8,864 nt of DNA from Bacteroidota bacterium (GTDB lineage: Bacteria > Bacteroidota > Bacteroidia > Bacteroidales > GCA-2748055), in NCBI GenBank assembly GCA_030592605.1, contig JAUVIT010000049.1:1-8864 (forward strand), written 5' to 3'. Under the pieces are notes generated by a model. That model searched no databases and had not been told where the DNA came from. It saw only the letters and a program-made list of their open reading frames with translations. A program made the position numbers and the translations under genes. Shown piece by piece: positions 1-6,787 of this stretch (the stretch's first letter is position 1; each line of letters starts with the position of its first letter).

Positions 1-2
1 AT

Positions 3-249
3 CTGGACCAGAAGAGCAAGCAGTTTTGTCACCGCTGCAGGACAGAGCTGAACCGGATTGAGTACCTGACCTTATAGACCTGTTTCACCGGCCATTCTGA
101 AGCCTACCTGGGAGAAGGAACTCCCGGTGATTGGAGCCATTACCAGGATCGTTGGCAGGAAGTGGGTCCTCCACCATGAAGAATCCCTCGAAGTCTTCAC
201 TTTTCCCCTGCGGCAGGGTAACAGTTCCGACGCGCTCCGAACCGAATAA
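3..249 (+). pseudogene. Decayed NUDIX hydrolase remnant (zinc-ribbon plus NUDIX start)
   Basis: No intact gene lies here, but fragments in three frames line up in the order of a zinc-ribbon NUDIX hydrolase. Frame 3 (3-77) reads FCHRCRTELNRIEYL, like the first CxxC of such a ribbon, then stops at 75-77. Frame 1 continues with YRPVSP (73-90), ELPVIGAI (118-141) and GRKWVL (154-171), resembling the RPVCPxC...NPxPVxGAI...GKVLL run that enters the NUDIX fold. It ends at a stop at 247-249 after SSDALRTE, which resembles the helix after the NUDIX motif. Frame 2 carries FPCGRVTVPTRSEP (203-244), resembling LPGGRVExGES. The second CxxC is missing and the NUDIX box is split between frames, so this would be non-functional. 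The family assignment is made by eye from short stretches and could be wrong. The start lies outside the window. Otherwise 78-281 holds nothing I recognise. Confidence 0.35.
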
Positions 250-281
250 TTTCCTTTAAGAAATGTTTACAAACCCAGGCC

Positions 282-2756
282 TTAATGACGCCGGTTTTTA
301 TACTGCCTGCCTCTGCCCGGGCGTGAAGAGTTGCCCCTGCCAAGCCCGCGGCCTTGTTTCGGAGCCACCGAAGTCCCGCTTTCGTGGCTAAGCAGATTGC
401 CAAACCGGATACCCACAAAGACCGTTCGGGGGGTAATTGGACCGTAAATATAGGCCGGGTCGCGGTTGATACCGTAATCAAAGTCATCCTGGTAGGAATT
501 CAGGATATTCTTAATTCCTCCTGAAAATTCGACGGATGCTCCATTCAGTTTTACGGTGTATGAGAGTTTCAATCCCAGGTCGAAAAAGGCATCCGAGCTT
601 CGCAGTTCACCTTCGGGATAAGCAGTTCCGAAGTAGGGTACCAACATTTTTCCGGTATAGTTCCCGGTGCCGGAAAGGCAAAAACGTCTGGCAAAATCCC
701 AATCCATGGCCATGAAAGCATAGGAATCGGGAGAACGGAAAAAGTGGGTTTCATCGAATTCTTGTGGATCTTCGAATTCACTGGTCTGTAGTGTAAAGCC
801 CGAAGTCAGTGTAAAGTCCTTTGTCGGTCTGAGCTTGAGCTCCATATTAATGCCCTGTACCCAGGCACCACCTTCTGAATTTACCCGGGTATATATGACG
901 GTGCCGTTTTCATCGGGTTCTCCGTATTCATTGGCAAAGGCATCCTCCAATCGGGTATAGAAAGCTTCCACAAGCAATCCGGTGTATGTACGGCCAATCT
1001 GCCTGTTGAAGTCCAGTGACGCCATCACAGAATGACTGGTTTCCTGTTTCAGGTTCGGATCATTCTGATGTATTACCTGGCGGGATCCGGAGGTCTCGAT
1101 GTGAAGATCCTCGTCGTAGATTTGAGGAGCCCGGTATCCCTGAGAATAGCTCAGTCTGGCCTGCAGGGATTCCAGGATTCTGTACATTAAACTTATCCGG
1201 GGACTGAACACATTGCCGCTCTTTGGTTCTTCTCCATCCGGGGCCTGGTCCCTGATCTCATAGTGATCGTATCGGGCTCCCAGGGCGGCTTTGAAACGGT
1301 TCAGTTTAAACTCATACTGGGCGAATACCCCTGTGGTAATGGATGATTGGTCAGCAATCAGGGTGTTATCGGTATGGGGGATGGACTCAATGGTATCGCC
1401 TGAAATGATGGCGTTATCCAGATCGGGGTAGCCCAGTTTCTTGTCCACCAGGAAACCACTCGTGTTCTCTATACCGCTGATCAGGGATGAATTTCCGAAA
1501 ACAGCCTTATACTGCAAACCCAGATTGTAGGTGTTGTCCCTGGAGTTTCCGTAGCCACTCAGGGATTGTTCGGCCCCATAGTAAGAATCCCTGTTAAGAA
1601 ACTGCCCGGAGGCATATATGGAAAGCATGTCATATTTCCGTAAGTAACGTTCATACGTGATTCCCGCCACTTTCATGCGGTGGTTCAGTGACTCGGCAAT
1701 GTCCCTTTCATGCTGGGGATAGTCCATCATATTGCCGCCGTTGCGTTCTTCGTTGATGGCAAAAAAGTCCAGGGCCAGTTTGTCGCGGTTTCCGAAGCGG
1801 TGGAAAGCCCTTGCCCCAAAGGTCAGGTTTTCCAGGGAAGCCAGTTCAGAGAAACTATCGTTGTTGGCATCGAACATCTCTCGCTTCCTGGTAAACCCGT
1901 ATAGGGATAAGCCTGATTTACGATCGTCTGATACTACTGAGGTGTTGAAATTGATGGAATAATCCGCTGCGCTACCACCTGAACCTTCAACACCGACCCC
2001 GGTCTGAGCATAGCTAGCTCCCGCTTCATAGCTGTTAATTAAGGGATCTCTCAGAACGATATTAATGGTTCCGGCAATGGCATTGCTGCCGAAAAGGGCC
2101 GAACCGCCTCCACGGACCACCTCTACCTTCTCTATCATGTTGGAAGGGATCAACTCCAGCCCGTATACACCTGCCAGTCCACTGAAAATGGGGCGGCTAT
2201 TGATCAGTATCTGGGAATAGGACCCTTCCATACCGTTCATTCGTACCTGGGAAAAACCACAGTTCTGGCAGTTGTTCTCCAGGCGTAGTCCGGGCGAAAA
2301 ATTAAGCCCCTCGCCCAGGGTCTGGCTTTGTGAATTACGGAAAATCTGCGAACCGATGGTATTCACAATGACCGGGGCCTCGGTTCGCTTCTGTTCGCCT
2401 CGGTTGGCTGAAATCACCACCTCTTCCAGATTCAGGATATCTTCTTCCAGGTCAAATTTTAGTTCGCTTGTGGTATTTTGTTCTATTTGAACGGCAATTT
2501 CCTGGGGTTTGTATCCTATGACGCTCACAGCAATGATCTGTTCCCCTATCGGGAGGTTTATGAGCTGAAAATGACCGGTTTCATCGCTTACGGTTCCAAT
2601 GGTGGTTCCTTTTACCGCTACGCTGGCAAAGCTTATATGTACGCCCCGGCAAACCACGTGACCTACTACGTTGGCATCCGTATGCTTCTTTTGTGCAAAG
2701 GAAAGCTGGAAGAGGAAAAGCAGGCAGAGACTTGTAATAATATGTGTTTTTCTCAT
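282..2756 (-). CDS. TonB-dependent outer-membrane receptor with carboxypeptidase-like N-terminal domain
   Basis: Predicted 824-residue TonB-dependent receptor, a TonB/ExbBD-energised outer-membrane import channel. Residues 1-22 are a signal peptide ending SFAQ. Residues about 29-105 form a carboxypeptidase-regulatory-like domain (GTTIGTVSDETGHFQL). EEVVISA (111-117) sits where the TonB box is expected. The plug follows from about 125, with VEVVRGGGSALFGSNAIAGTIN as its hallmark, then the beta-barrel. The plug has a CxxC (Cys163, Cys166) in NNCQNCGFSQVRMNG. The start at 2756 is chosen because the signal peptide begins there; the frame stays open a further 133 codons upstream but overlaps the neighbouring gene. 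The last predicted strand is TVFVGIRFGN, yet 37 more residues follow, rich in Gly and Arg (GRGLGRG, RPGRGRQYKNRRH). The length fits siderophore/metal receptors rather than SusC, and there is no SusD. The preceding HxH protein suggests a metal-related ligand (inference). The substrate is unknown. Confidence 0.94.
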   Translation of the reverse strand: MRKTHIITSLCLLFLFQLSFAQKKHTDANVVGHVVCRGVHISFASVAVKGTTIGTVSDETGHFQLINLPIGEQIIAVSVIGYKPQEIAVQIEQNTTSELKFDLEEDILNLEEVVISANRGEQKRTEAPVIVNTIGSQIFRNSQSQTLGEGLNFSPGLRLENNCQNCGFSQVRMNGMEGSYSQILINSRPIFSGLAGVYGLELIPSNMIEKVEVVRGGGSALFGSNAIAGTINIVLRDPLINSYEAGASYAQTGVGVEGSGGSAADYSINFNTSVVSDDRKSGLSLYGFTRKREMFDANNDSFSELASLENLTFGARAFHRFGNRDKLALDFFAINEERNGGNMMDYPQHERDIAESLNHRMKVAGITYERYLRKYDMLSIYASGQFLNRDSYYGAEQSLSGYGNSRDNTYNLGLQYKAVFGNSSLISGIENTSGFLVDKKLGYPDLDNAIISGDTIESIPHTDNTLIADQSSITTGVFAQYEFKLNRFKAALGARYDHYEIRDQAPDGEEPKSGNVFSPRISLMYRILESLQARLSYSQGYRAPQIYDEDLHIETSGSRQVIHQNDPNLKQETSHSVMASLDFNRQIGRTYTGLLVEAFYTRLEDAFANEYGEPDENGTVIYTRVNSEGGAWVQGINMELKLRPTKDFTLTSGFTLQTSEFEDPQEFDETHFFRSPDSYAFMAMDWDFARRFCLSGTGNYTGKMLVPYFGTAYPEGELRSSDAFFDLGLKLSYTVKLNGASVEFSGGIKNILNSYQDDFDYGINRDPAYIYGPITPRTVFVGIRFGNLLSHESGTSVAPKQGRGLGRGNSSRPGRGRQYKNRRH

Positions 2757-2791
2757 TGTTCTTGTATGTAATTGTAGTCTTGATTTGCTTG

Positions 2792-2804
2792 CCATGCAAC
2801 ATGG
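2792..2804. repeat. Small inverted repeat between the HxH gene and the receptor gene
   Basis: CCATG-CAA-CATGG is a perfect 5-bp inverted repeat with a 3-bp spacer, 36 bp upstream of the receptor start codon, within the 98-bp gap between the two genes. It could be a weak operator or an mRNA hairpin, but its short arms make chance likely. The rest of the gap (2757-2854) shows no terminator with a T-run and no convincing promoter. Confidence 0.2.
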
Positions 2805-2854
2805 TAAACATATCTCACAGGGGCCTAATCCCAGAAGGATGGGAGGGAGATTAA

Positions 2855-3220
2855 TTACATATAAGTGGGAGGAGCTCTTCCCGGGGAGACCGGTACCAGG
2901 GCCGGGAGAAGACGATCTAAAGACGCTTCCCTGAAATGGGTGGTCGAGGCGGAGCGCTTCAGAACAAATGCAGCAATGGCACAGAGAATTAACACATTCA
3001 GCAGATACAGCAGAAAGAGCTCTGCTGATGAATGCTGATGGGTAGTATTCTTGTTGCATCCGGCATTCTTTGAGAAAGGGTGGGCATGGGAAACAATGGA
3101 GCCGTCCGGCATCACATGGGTATGGGTAAATAAGGCCTGATTCACCAGCAGGCATCCCATGACCAGGATTATCATAGCCAAGGTGATCCTTTTATAAAGT
3201 ATATAAGCCTTCCCTTTCAT
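2855..3220 (-). CDS. Small two-helix membrane protein with three HxH motifs, upstream of the TonB receptor
   Basis: Predicted 121-residue inner-membrane protein. A short basic N-terminus precedes a hydrophobic segment (about 12-31). A loop of about 35 residues carries HTH (33-35), HAH (45-47) and HQH (61-63) plus Cys55. A second hydrophobic segment (about 68-87) leads to a basic tail. The string HTHVMPDGSIVSHAHPF belongs to a recurrent Bacteroidota type of small His-rich protein, usually annotated as hypothetical. The HxH clusters suggest binding of Zn, Cu or another transition metal (inference). It lies 98 bp upstream of the receptor gene on the same strand, so the two are probably co-transcribed and it may help sense or hand over the receptor's ligand. 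It is not a pseudogene: frame, hydrophobic segments and motifs are all intact. The start at 3220 is the first Met. Met16 (3175) is an alternative if the promoter box at 3228-3235 is real, since that box nearly abuts the start codon. Confidence 0.82.
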   Translation of the reverse strand: MKGKAYILYKRITLAMIILVMGCLLVNQALFTHTHVMPDGSIVSHAHPFSKNAGCNKNTTHQHSSAELFLLYLLNVLILCAIAAFVLKRSASTTHFREASLDRLLPALVPVSPGRAPPTYM

Positions 3221-3227
3221 CCGGAGG

Positions 3228-3257
3228 CAAAATTAGTACTGATTCCTGAGGATCAAC
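3228..3257 (-). promoter_or_regulatory. Candidate Bacteroidota-type promoter for the HxH protein/receptor unit
   Basis: On the - strand TAATTTTG (3235-3228) matches the Bacteroidota -7 consensus TAnnTTTG. GTTG (3257-3254) lies 18 nt upstream, near the -33 position but slightly closer than usual. Transcription would begin within a few bases of the ATG at 3220, which implies a nearly leaderless mRNA or a downstream start. The match may be chance in an AT-rich gap. Confidence 0.33.
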
Positions 3258-3275
3258 ATACCTGAAGGTGGGTAT
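3258..3275. repeat. Inverted repeat in the divergent intergenic region
   Basis: ATACC and GGTAT form 5-bp inverted arms separated by 8 bp, with a nested ACCT/AGGT pair. The element lies directly upstream of the candidate -33 element of the - strand unit and 86 bp before the + strand gene, where a regulator controlling either gene could bind. It does not resemble the AT-rich palindromes of Fur or Zur. It is too short to be confident. Confidence 0.2.
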
Positions 3276-3360
3276 TTATACAGACAGATCAATTTATATT
3301 AATTCTAACTAAGGATCAGCGAGTTCAATGCTATCTTTAAAATCAGATACCATTCAGATT

Positions 3361-4167
3361 ATGAAGAGTTTCAGTGAAGCAAGCACGCTGGGTCGAACTG
3401 GCCTGAAAGTAGGCCAGCTGGGGATCTCCTCCAGTTATGGAGCTCCGGCAGCAGCCTTTGAAGAGGCCTTTGAAAGGGGATGCAATTATTTCGTGATGGG
3501 TAGCTTTATGAAGGGTCGCTCCAAAGAGATGATCAAGGCGATCCGGAACATAAGCAAGCGAGGCGACCGGGATAAGCTGGTGGTCTGCATGATGGAGTAT
3601 ACCCATTCTTCTTTGCTTGGGAAGCCTCATTTTTATAAAGGATTAAAAAAGCTGGGACTTGATTATGTGGATGCATTGATGCTGGGTTACTATCCCAACA
3701 GACCACGTAAACAGCTGATTGAACTGTCCCTGGGATTGAAGGAGAAAGGGGTGGTGCGCCACCTGGCTCTATCCGGACATAGCAGGAAGCTCTTTCCCAA
3801 ATTGATTGAAAGTCCCATCGATATTTTCCAGATGCGCTACAATGCTGCAAACAGTGGAGCTGAGAAGGATGTTTTTCCCTTTTGTGGTGGAGAGAACAGG
3901 CCCGGGATGATATCATTTACTGCCACACGATGGGGACAGCTGCTCAAAGAGAGCAAGATGCCCCCCGGTGAAGTGCCATTGACGGCAAAGGAATGCTATC
4001 GCTTCGTTTTGAGTAATCCGGCCGTGGATGTATGCATGACGGGAGCACGCAACCTGGAGATGATGCGCGAAAACCTGGAGACGCTGGATTCGGGACCACT
4101 CATTCCCGAAGAGATGGAGCGGATCCGTCGCATAGGCGATCATGTTTATGGGAAGCCCAGATTCTGA
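3361..4167 (+). CDS. Aldo/keto-reductase-fold protein lacking the catalytic tetrad
   Basis: Predicted 268-residue cytoplasmic protein of the aldo/keto reductase (AKR) superfamily. It opens with the typical LGRTGLKVGQLG and has the AKR order GCNYF...GRSKEM, DRDKLVV, LGLDYVDALML, LKEKGVVRHLALSGHS and, near the end, NPAVDVCMTGARNLEMMRENL, which matches the nucleotide-binding segment. Aligned by eye, the four AKR catalytic positions are replaced: Asp by Val45, Tyr by Met50, Lys by Met78 and His by Gly109. Cofactor binding may survive, but ordinary carbonyl reduction is unlikely. It may be a pseudoenzyme or have another chemistry. The start at 3361 puts the conserved LGRTGL motif at the usual distance from the N-terminus; an in-frame ATG at 3328 would add 11 residues. 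No Shine-Dalgarno or TAnnTTTG box is visible upstream. It ends 2 bp before the convergent ridA pseudogene, leaving no room for a separate terminator. Confidence 0.88.
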   Translation: MKSFSEASTLGRTGLKVGQLGISSSYGAPAAAFEEAFERGCNYFVMGSFMKGRSKEMIKAIRNISKRGDRDKLVVCMMEYTHSSLLGKPHFYKGLKKLGLDYVDALMLGYYPNRPRKQLIELSLGLKEKGVVRHLALSGHSRKLFPKLIESPIDIFQMRYNAANSGAEKDVFPFCGGENRPGMISFTATRWGQLLKESKMPPGEVPLTAKECYRFVLSNPAVDVCMTGARNLEMMRENLETLDSGPLIPEEMERIRRIGDHVYGKPRF

Positions 4168-4169
4168 GT

Positions 4170-4501
4170 TTAACTCCTCTCTGCCACCACTTCAACTTCG
4201 ATCAGGCATCCGAAATGCAGTTCACGAGTGGGAACGACAACCCTGGCGGGTTTATGTGAGCCAAAGCGCTCAGCATAGATCTCATTAACCTTACCTTGTC
4301 CATTGATGAACCTGAAGTAGCAAGGATGTTCTCCAGGTTATTCATAACCTGGTGTACTTGTCCTTCAATGGTGAGTTTGATCTCTCCATTCTGTGGGTGG
4401 ATGGGCAACTGTCCAGATACAAATACCAGTCCGCCCGAAACGATAGCCTGGGAATAGTGGCCGGCAGGTGAAGGTGCCTTCTCTGTAAATATGAATTCCA
4501 T
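4170..4501 (-). pseudogene. ridA: ridA (YjgF/YER057c/UK114 family), broken by an internal frameshifting deletion
   Basis: RidA proteins hydrolyse the enamine/imine intermediates (for example 2-aminoacrylate) released by PLP enzymes. The first 70 codons are a good RidA N-terminus: TEKAPSPAGHYSQAI, GGLVFVSGQLPI and NNLENILATSGSSMDKV. After that the frame drifts into unrelated residues and stops at 4202-4204, giving a 99-residue product. The missing C-terminus sits in another frame: KVNEIYAERFGSHKPARVVV, including the conserved substrate-binding Arg of the PAR motif, and IEVEVVAERS, ending at the stop at 4170-4172. The two parts sum to about 110 residues against a usual 125 or so. The segment normally between them (about VKTTVFLKDxxDF) is gone, so roughly 43 bp was lost, with a tandem ACCTT (4288-4297) at the junction. 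The start is 4 bp after the stop of the D-serine dehydratase-like gene, so it was the last gene of that operon. A base-calling error would not explain a loss of this size. Confidence 0.85.
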
Positions 4502-4505
4502 TAGA

Positions 4506-5576
4506 TTATGAATTTAAGGTGGCAATCGGTATTCCATCCAGGGAATAGTATTCCCGCATCAGGTTGGCGGTAAGACAGGAATGGACTGGCAGGAAGAGGA
4601 GCTTGTCGCCGATGTTGACTTCCCTGATCAGGTCTCCGCACTGCTCCATTACTCCGTGTTCCTGTGAAATGCTGGTAAGGTATTTTTCCTGACTGGTATG
4701 TGTCCAGCCCCGATCCGTTCCCTGCACCAGCTGGCCAAAGATTGAGTCTCCATTCAGAAGCAGGGATTCTTTGGAGAAATGAATGGCACCTCCATGGATC
4801 AGGATTCTTTCACCTGTCGGGTATCTGCCGGCCACCGGGCATTCCATGGCCACTGCAATGTCTTTCATGTTGCACGCTCCATGAGAGTACTGGATCAGAT
4901 CGTAGAAGAAAAAGTTACCTGGAGTGAGCTCATCTATTGTTCCGAATTCTTTCTGGGTACTGCAGCTGGGGGTATCTCCATACAGAACTTTTGCATTGTG
5001 ATGCTCAAACTGCTTTTTTAATCCTCCCAGGTCATAAAGGGCCTTCTGGTGAATAGCATTTCTTTGTTTCTGGCCACTGGCTTTGTATGAATGTCCTGCG
5101 TGACAGTAAAAGCCGCGAAACTTTAGTTTCGAATTGGCAGCGGCCTTGGAAATGATCTGTTCAATTAATTCGGGATTTTCCGCTCTTACCCCGGTTCTGC
5201 CATACCCCGTATCAATATCCACATAAAAATCCACCTGCTTCGGGATATGATTCAGAAAGGGAAGAGCAGCCGGACTATCTACCAGGATGGAGAGTTTGCA
5301 ATGCTCCGATAACTCCACCAGGTGATCCAGTTCACCGGGTTGGAAAGGGAAGGCCACCAGGATATCCTCCCAGCCTGCCCGGGCAAAATAGCGTGCCATC
5401 AGGAAGGAGGAAACGGTAAGGGAGCTAATATCGAAATCCCGTAACCAGCTTGCGATTTCGGCCGATTGGTGGGTTTTGCAATGTGGTCTGAAGGAGAGGC
5501 TGTTCCGGGAGGCTTTCCGGGCCATCTTCTCTATATTTCGCAGGCACTTGTCTTTATCCAGGAGGAGTCTTGGCAT
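4506..5576 (-). CDS. PLP-dependent D-serine dehydratase / D-threonine aldolase-like enzyme
   Basis: Predicted 356-residue cytoplasmic enzyme of the fold-type III (alanine racemase-like N-terminal barrel) family that includes eukaryotic-type D-serine dehydratase and D-threonine aldolase. RPHCKTHQSAEIA holds the PLP lysine (Lys34). DIDTGYGRTGV, GFYCHAGHSY and GDTPSCS are barrel motifs around the cofactor. A C-terminal domain follows (ELTPGNFFFYDLIQ, CPVAGRYPTGERILIHGGA), ending in PVHSCLTANLM, whose His332 and Cys334 match the zinc-binding pair of D-serine dehydratase. Substrate (D-Ser, D-Thr or a 3-hydroxy-amino acid) is not decided by sequence. A RidA gene directly downstream favours a dehydratase that releases an enamine (inference). 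The start at 5576 lies 11 bp after the upstream stop. An upstream ATG at 5615 would add 13 residues and overlap the previous gene by 28 bp. All key residues are present, so it appears functional. Confidence 0.9.
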   Translation of the reverse strand: MPRLLLDKDKCLRNIEKMARKASRNSLSFRPHCKTHQSAEIASWLRDFDISSLTVSSFLMARYFARAGWEDILVAFPFQPGELDHLVELSEHCKLSILVDSPAALPFLNHIPKQVDFYVDIDTGYGRTGVRAENPELIEQIISKAAANSKLKFRGFYCHAGHSYKASGQKQRNAIHQKALYDLGGLKKQFEHHNAKVLYGDTPSCSTQKEFGTIDELTPGNFFFYDLIQYSHGACNMKDIAVAMECPVAGRYPTGERILIHGGAIHFSKESLLLNGDSIFGQLVQGTDRGWTHTSQEKYLTSISQEHGVMEQCGDLIREVNIGDKLLFLPVHSCLTANLMREYYSLDGIPIATLNS

Positions 5577-5587
5577 AGTATCAGGAT

Positions 5588-6787
5588 TTATTCGGGGATG
5601 CGTTCGTTCCCCCATGGATTGCTTCCTTCTCCCATGTTTTTACGGTACTCATGTCTCCAGCGATGGATATCAATCATATTAATCGCCGGCATCAGTTTCC
5701 GCGCTTCCTTGTCAGGTATGGGTGCCAGTTTTACCGGGGCATCCTGGTACCAGTAGGCCACAGACGCCATTTCCAGAGTGAGTACATTGTTGTGACCATG
5801 CTCGATGGTGAAAAGCAGGGACTTGTCAAAGTAGATGGGGTCTTCAATATGGAATCGGTAGCAGTGGGTCCTCCCCAACCACATCAGTTCATCAGGAACC
5901 CGGGCATATCCAAAGTAAGCATGTTTGTACAGTTCATTGGGGCACCAGGAGGAGTTGAAATAGTCTTCGGTGCCGGTTCCATGAAGAAGTGGTTTTTCCG
6001 ACCCGTCGATGAAGAACATGTCGTCCCCTTCACCATACCAGATTGGGGTGGGGCAGTTGACAAAGTAGTTCACTCCGACGTAGTGTCCTTTTCCCTCAGT
6101 TTCCAGGATCTTGTAATTAAGCTCCCCCAGGGGATTCTTCCCGGTTTCGCCCGGAAGGACGCCCCATTCGTTCTCTCCTTTAGAAGCTGCCTTGGTCACT
6201 TCCTGGTTGTACCAGGCATGAAAATAGGCCAGGTTCTCCCTTGGCTGCTCCTGTTCAATATAATCGATGTAGTAATAGAAGGCTCCAATCTTTATATCTG
6301 CCTGGTTTTCAATCTCAATCCTGGCCCCTTTGGCAAAGGGCATTTTGAAATAGGAAACCAGGGCATTTCCTTTGACCGGGGAGGCAGCCAGGGGAAGGGA
6401 GGCCCATGGATAAGTTTCATCCCATCCCTGCCCGAAGAAGGGACCGATGGGAGATTCTACCGAGGGGAAATCAAGGCCATCCCAGTAGATACGAAGAATG
6501 ATATCCGAGCGATTTAATTCGGGTGCTTCCGGACTAATGGTGATCCAGATATGGTTAATGCATCCGGCACCATCTATTTCAGCAATGGTCCGTGTTTCGC
6601 CCGGTGCAATATTCTCAAATCGGTCGTTGTTTCCGCCCGAACGATCATAGCTACTGATCCTCTTGCTTTTTACGCCCTGTTTTATGGTGGTGATATTCTC
6701 CAGTGCCGATTGTGCCATGAGTGTGTTCAGAGAAAAGGGAAAAAGCATCAGAAGAGTGAGGAGCAGGTGCGTGTTTTTCAATTTCAT
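5588..6787 (-). CDS. Secreted GH172 (DUF2961) glycoside hydrolase
   Basis: Predicted 399-residue secreted protein of DUF2961, now glycoside hydrolase family 172. Characterised members act on alpha-D-fructofuranosides (including difructose dianhydride I) and alpha-D-arabinofuranosides such as D-arabinan. Residues 1-25 are a signal peptide (hydrophobic, ending LMAQS), with no lipobox, so export to the periplasm is likely. Typical features are ISSYDRSGGNNDRF (44-57), the N-terminal jelly-roll start GAGCINHIWITI, and the block WYGEGDDMFFIDG...LLHGTGTEDYF. Glu253 (GEGD) and Glu274 (GTEDYF) are 21 residues apart, the same spacing as the reported catalytic pair Glu270/Glu291 of the Bifidobacterium dentium enzyme, so activity is expected. 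The start at 6787 gives an ATGA overlap with the upstream stop and begins the signal peptide; the ATG at 6832 would prepend 15 residues inside the upstream gene. Translational coupling to the PqiA-like gene is likely. No SusC/SusD pair or other glycosidase lies nearby, so the substrate is open. Confidence 0.93.
   Translation of the reverse strand: MKLKNTHLLLTLLMLFPFSLNTLMAQSALENITTIKQGVKSKRISSYDRSGGNNDRFENIAPGETRTIAEIDGAGCINHIWITISPEAPELNRSDIILRIYWDGLDFPSVESPIGPFFGQGWDETYPWASLPLAASPVKGNALVSYFKMPFAKGARIEIENQADIKIGAFYYYIDYIEQEQPRENLAYFHAWYNQEVTKAASKGENEWGVLPGETGKNPLGELNYKILETEGKGHYVGVNYFVNCPTPIWYGEGDDMFFIDGSEKPLLHGTGTEDYFNSSWCPNELYKHAYFGYARVPDELMWLGRTHCYRFHIEDPIYFDKSLLFTIEHGHNNVLTLEMASVAYWYQDAPVKLAPIPDKEARKLMPAINMIDIHRWRHEYRKNMGEGSNPWGNERIPE

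Noticed and set aside
250..264. Weak hairpin (TTTC...GAAA) after the receptor stop as a terminator
   Set aside because: The stem is only 4-5 AT-rich base pairs and no T-run follows on the - strand.
282..2756. Receptor as a SusC of a polysaccharide utilisation locus serving the GH172 enzyme
   Set aside because: It is shorter than typical SusC proteins, has siderophore/metal-receptor plug motifs, lacks a SusD partner and lies in a separate unit from the GH172 gene.
2757..3155. Extension of the TonB receptor frame by 133 codons upstream of 2756
   Set aside because: The extension overlaps the well-supported HxH protein gene in another frame and would bury the signal peptide inside the protein. 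MRKTHIITSLCLLFLF at 2756 is a clear start.
3533..3916. 127-codon frame on the - strand opposite the aldo/keto reductase gene
   Set aside because: It is antisense to a gene with strong family motifs, and its product has no recognisable features.
4202..4501. Treating the 99-residue RidA-like frame as a genuine short variant
   Set aside because: The last 29 residues match nothing in the family, while the true RidA C-terminus is present in another frame immediately downstream.
5651..6517. Long open frame on the + strand (288 codons) opposite the GH172 gene
   Set aside because: It is antisense to a gene with signal peptide and catalytic motifs, and its own translation shows no recognisable domain.
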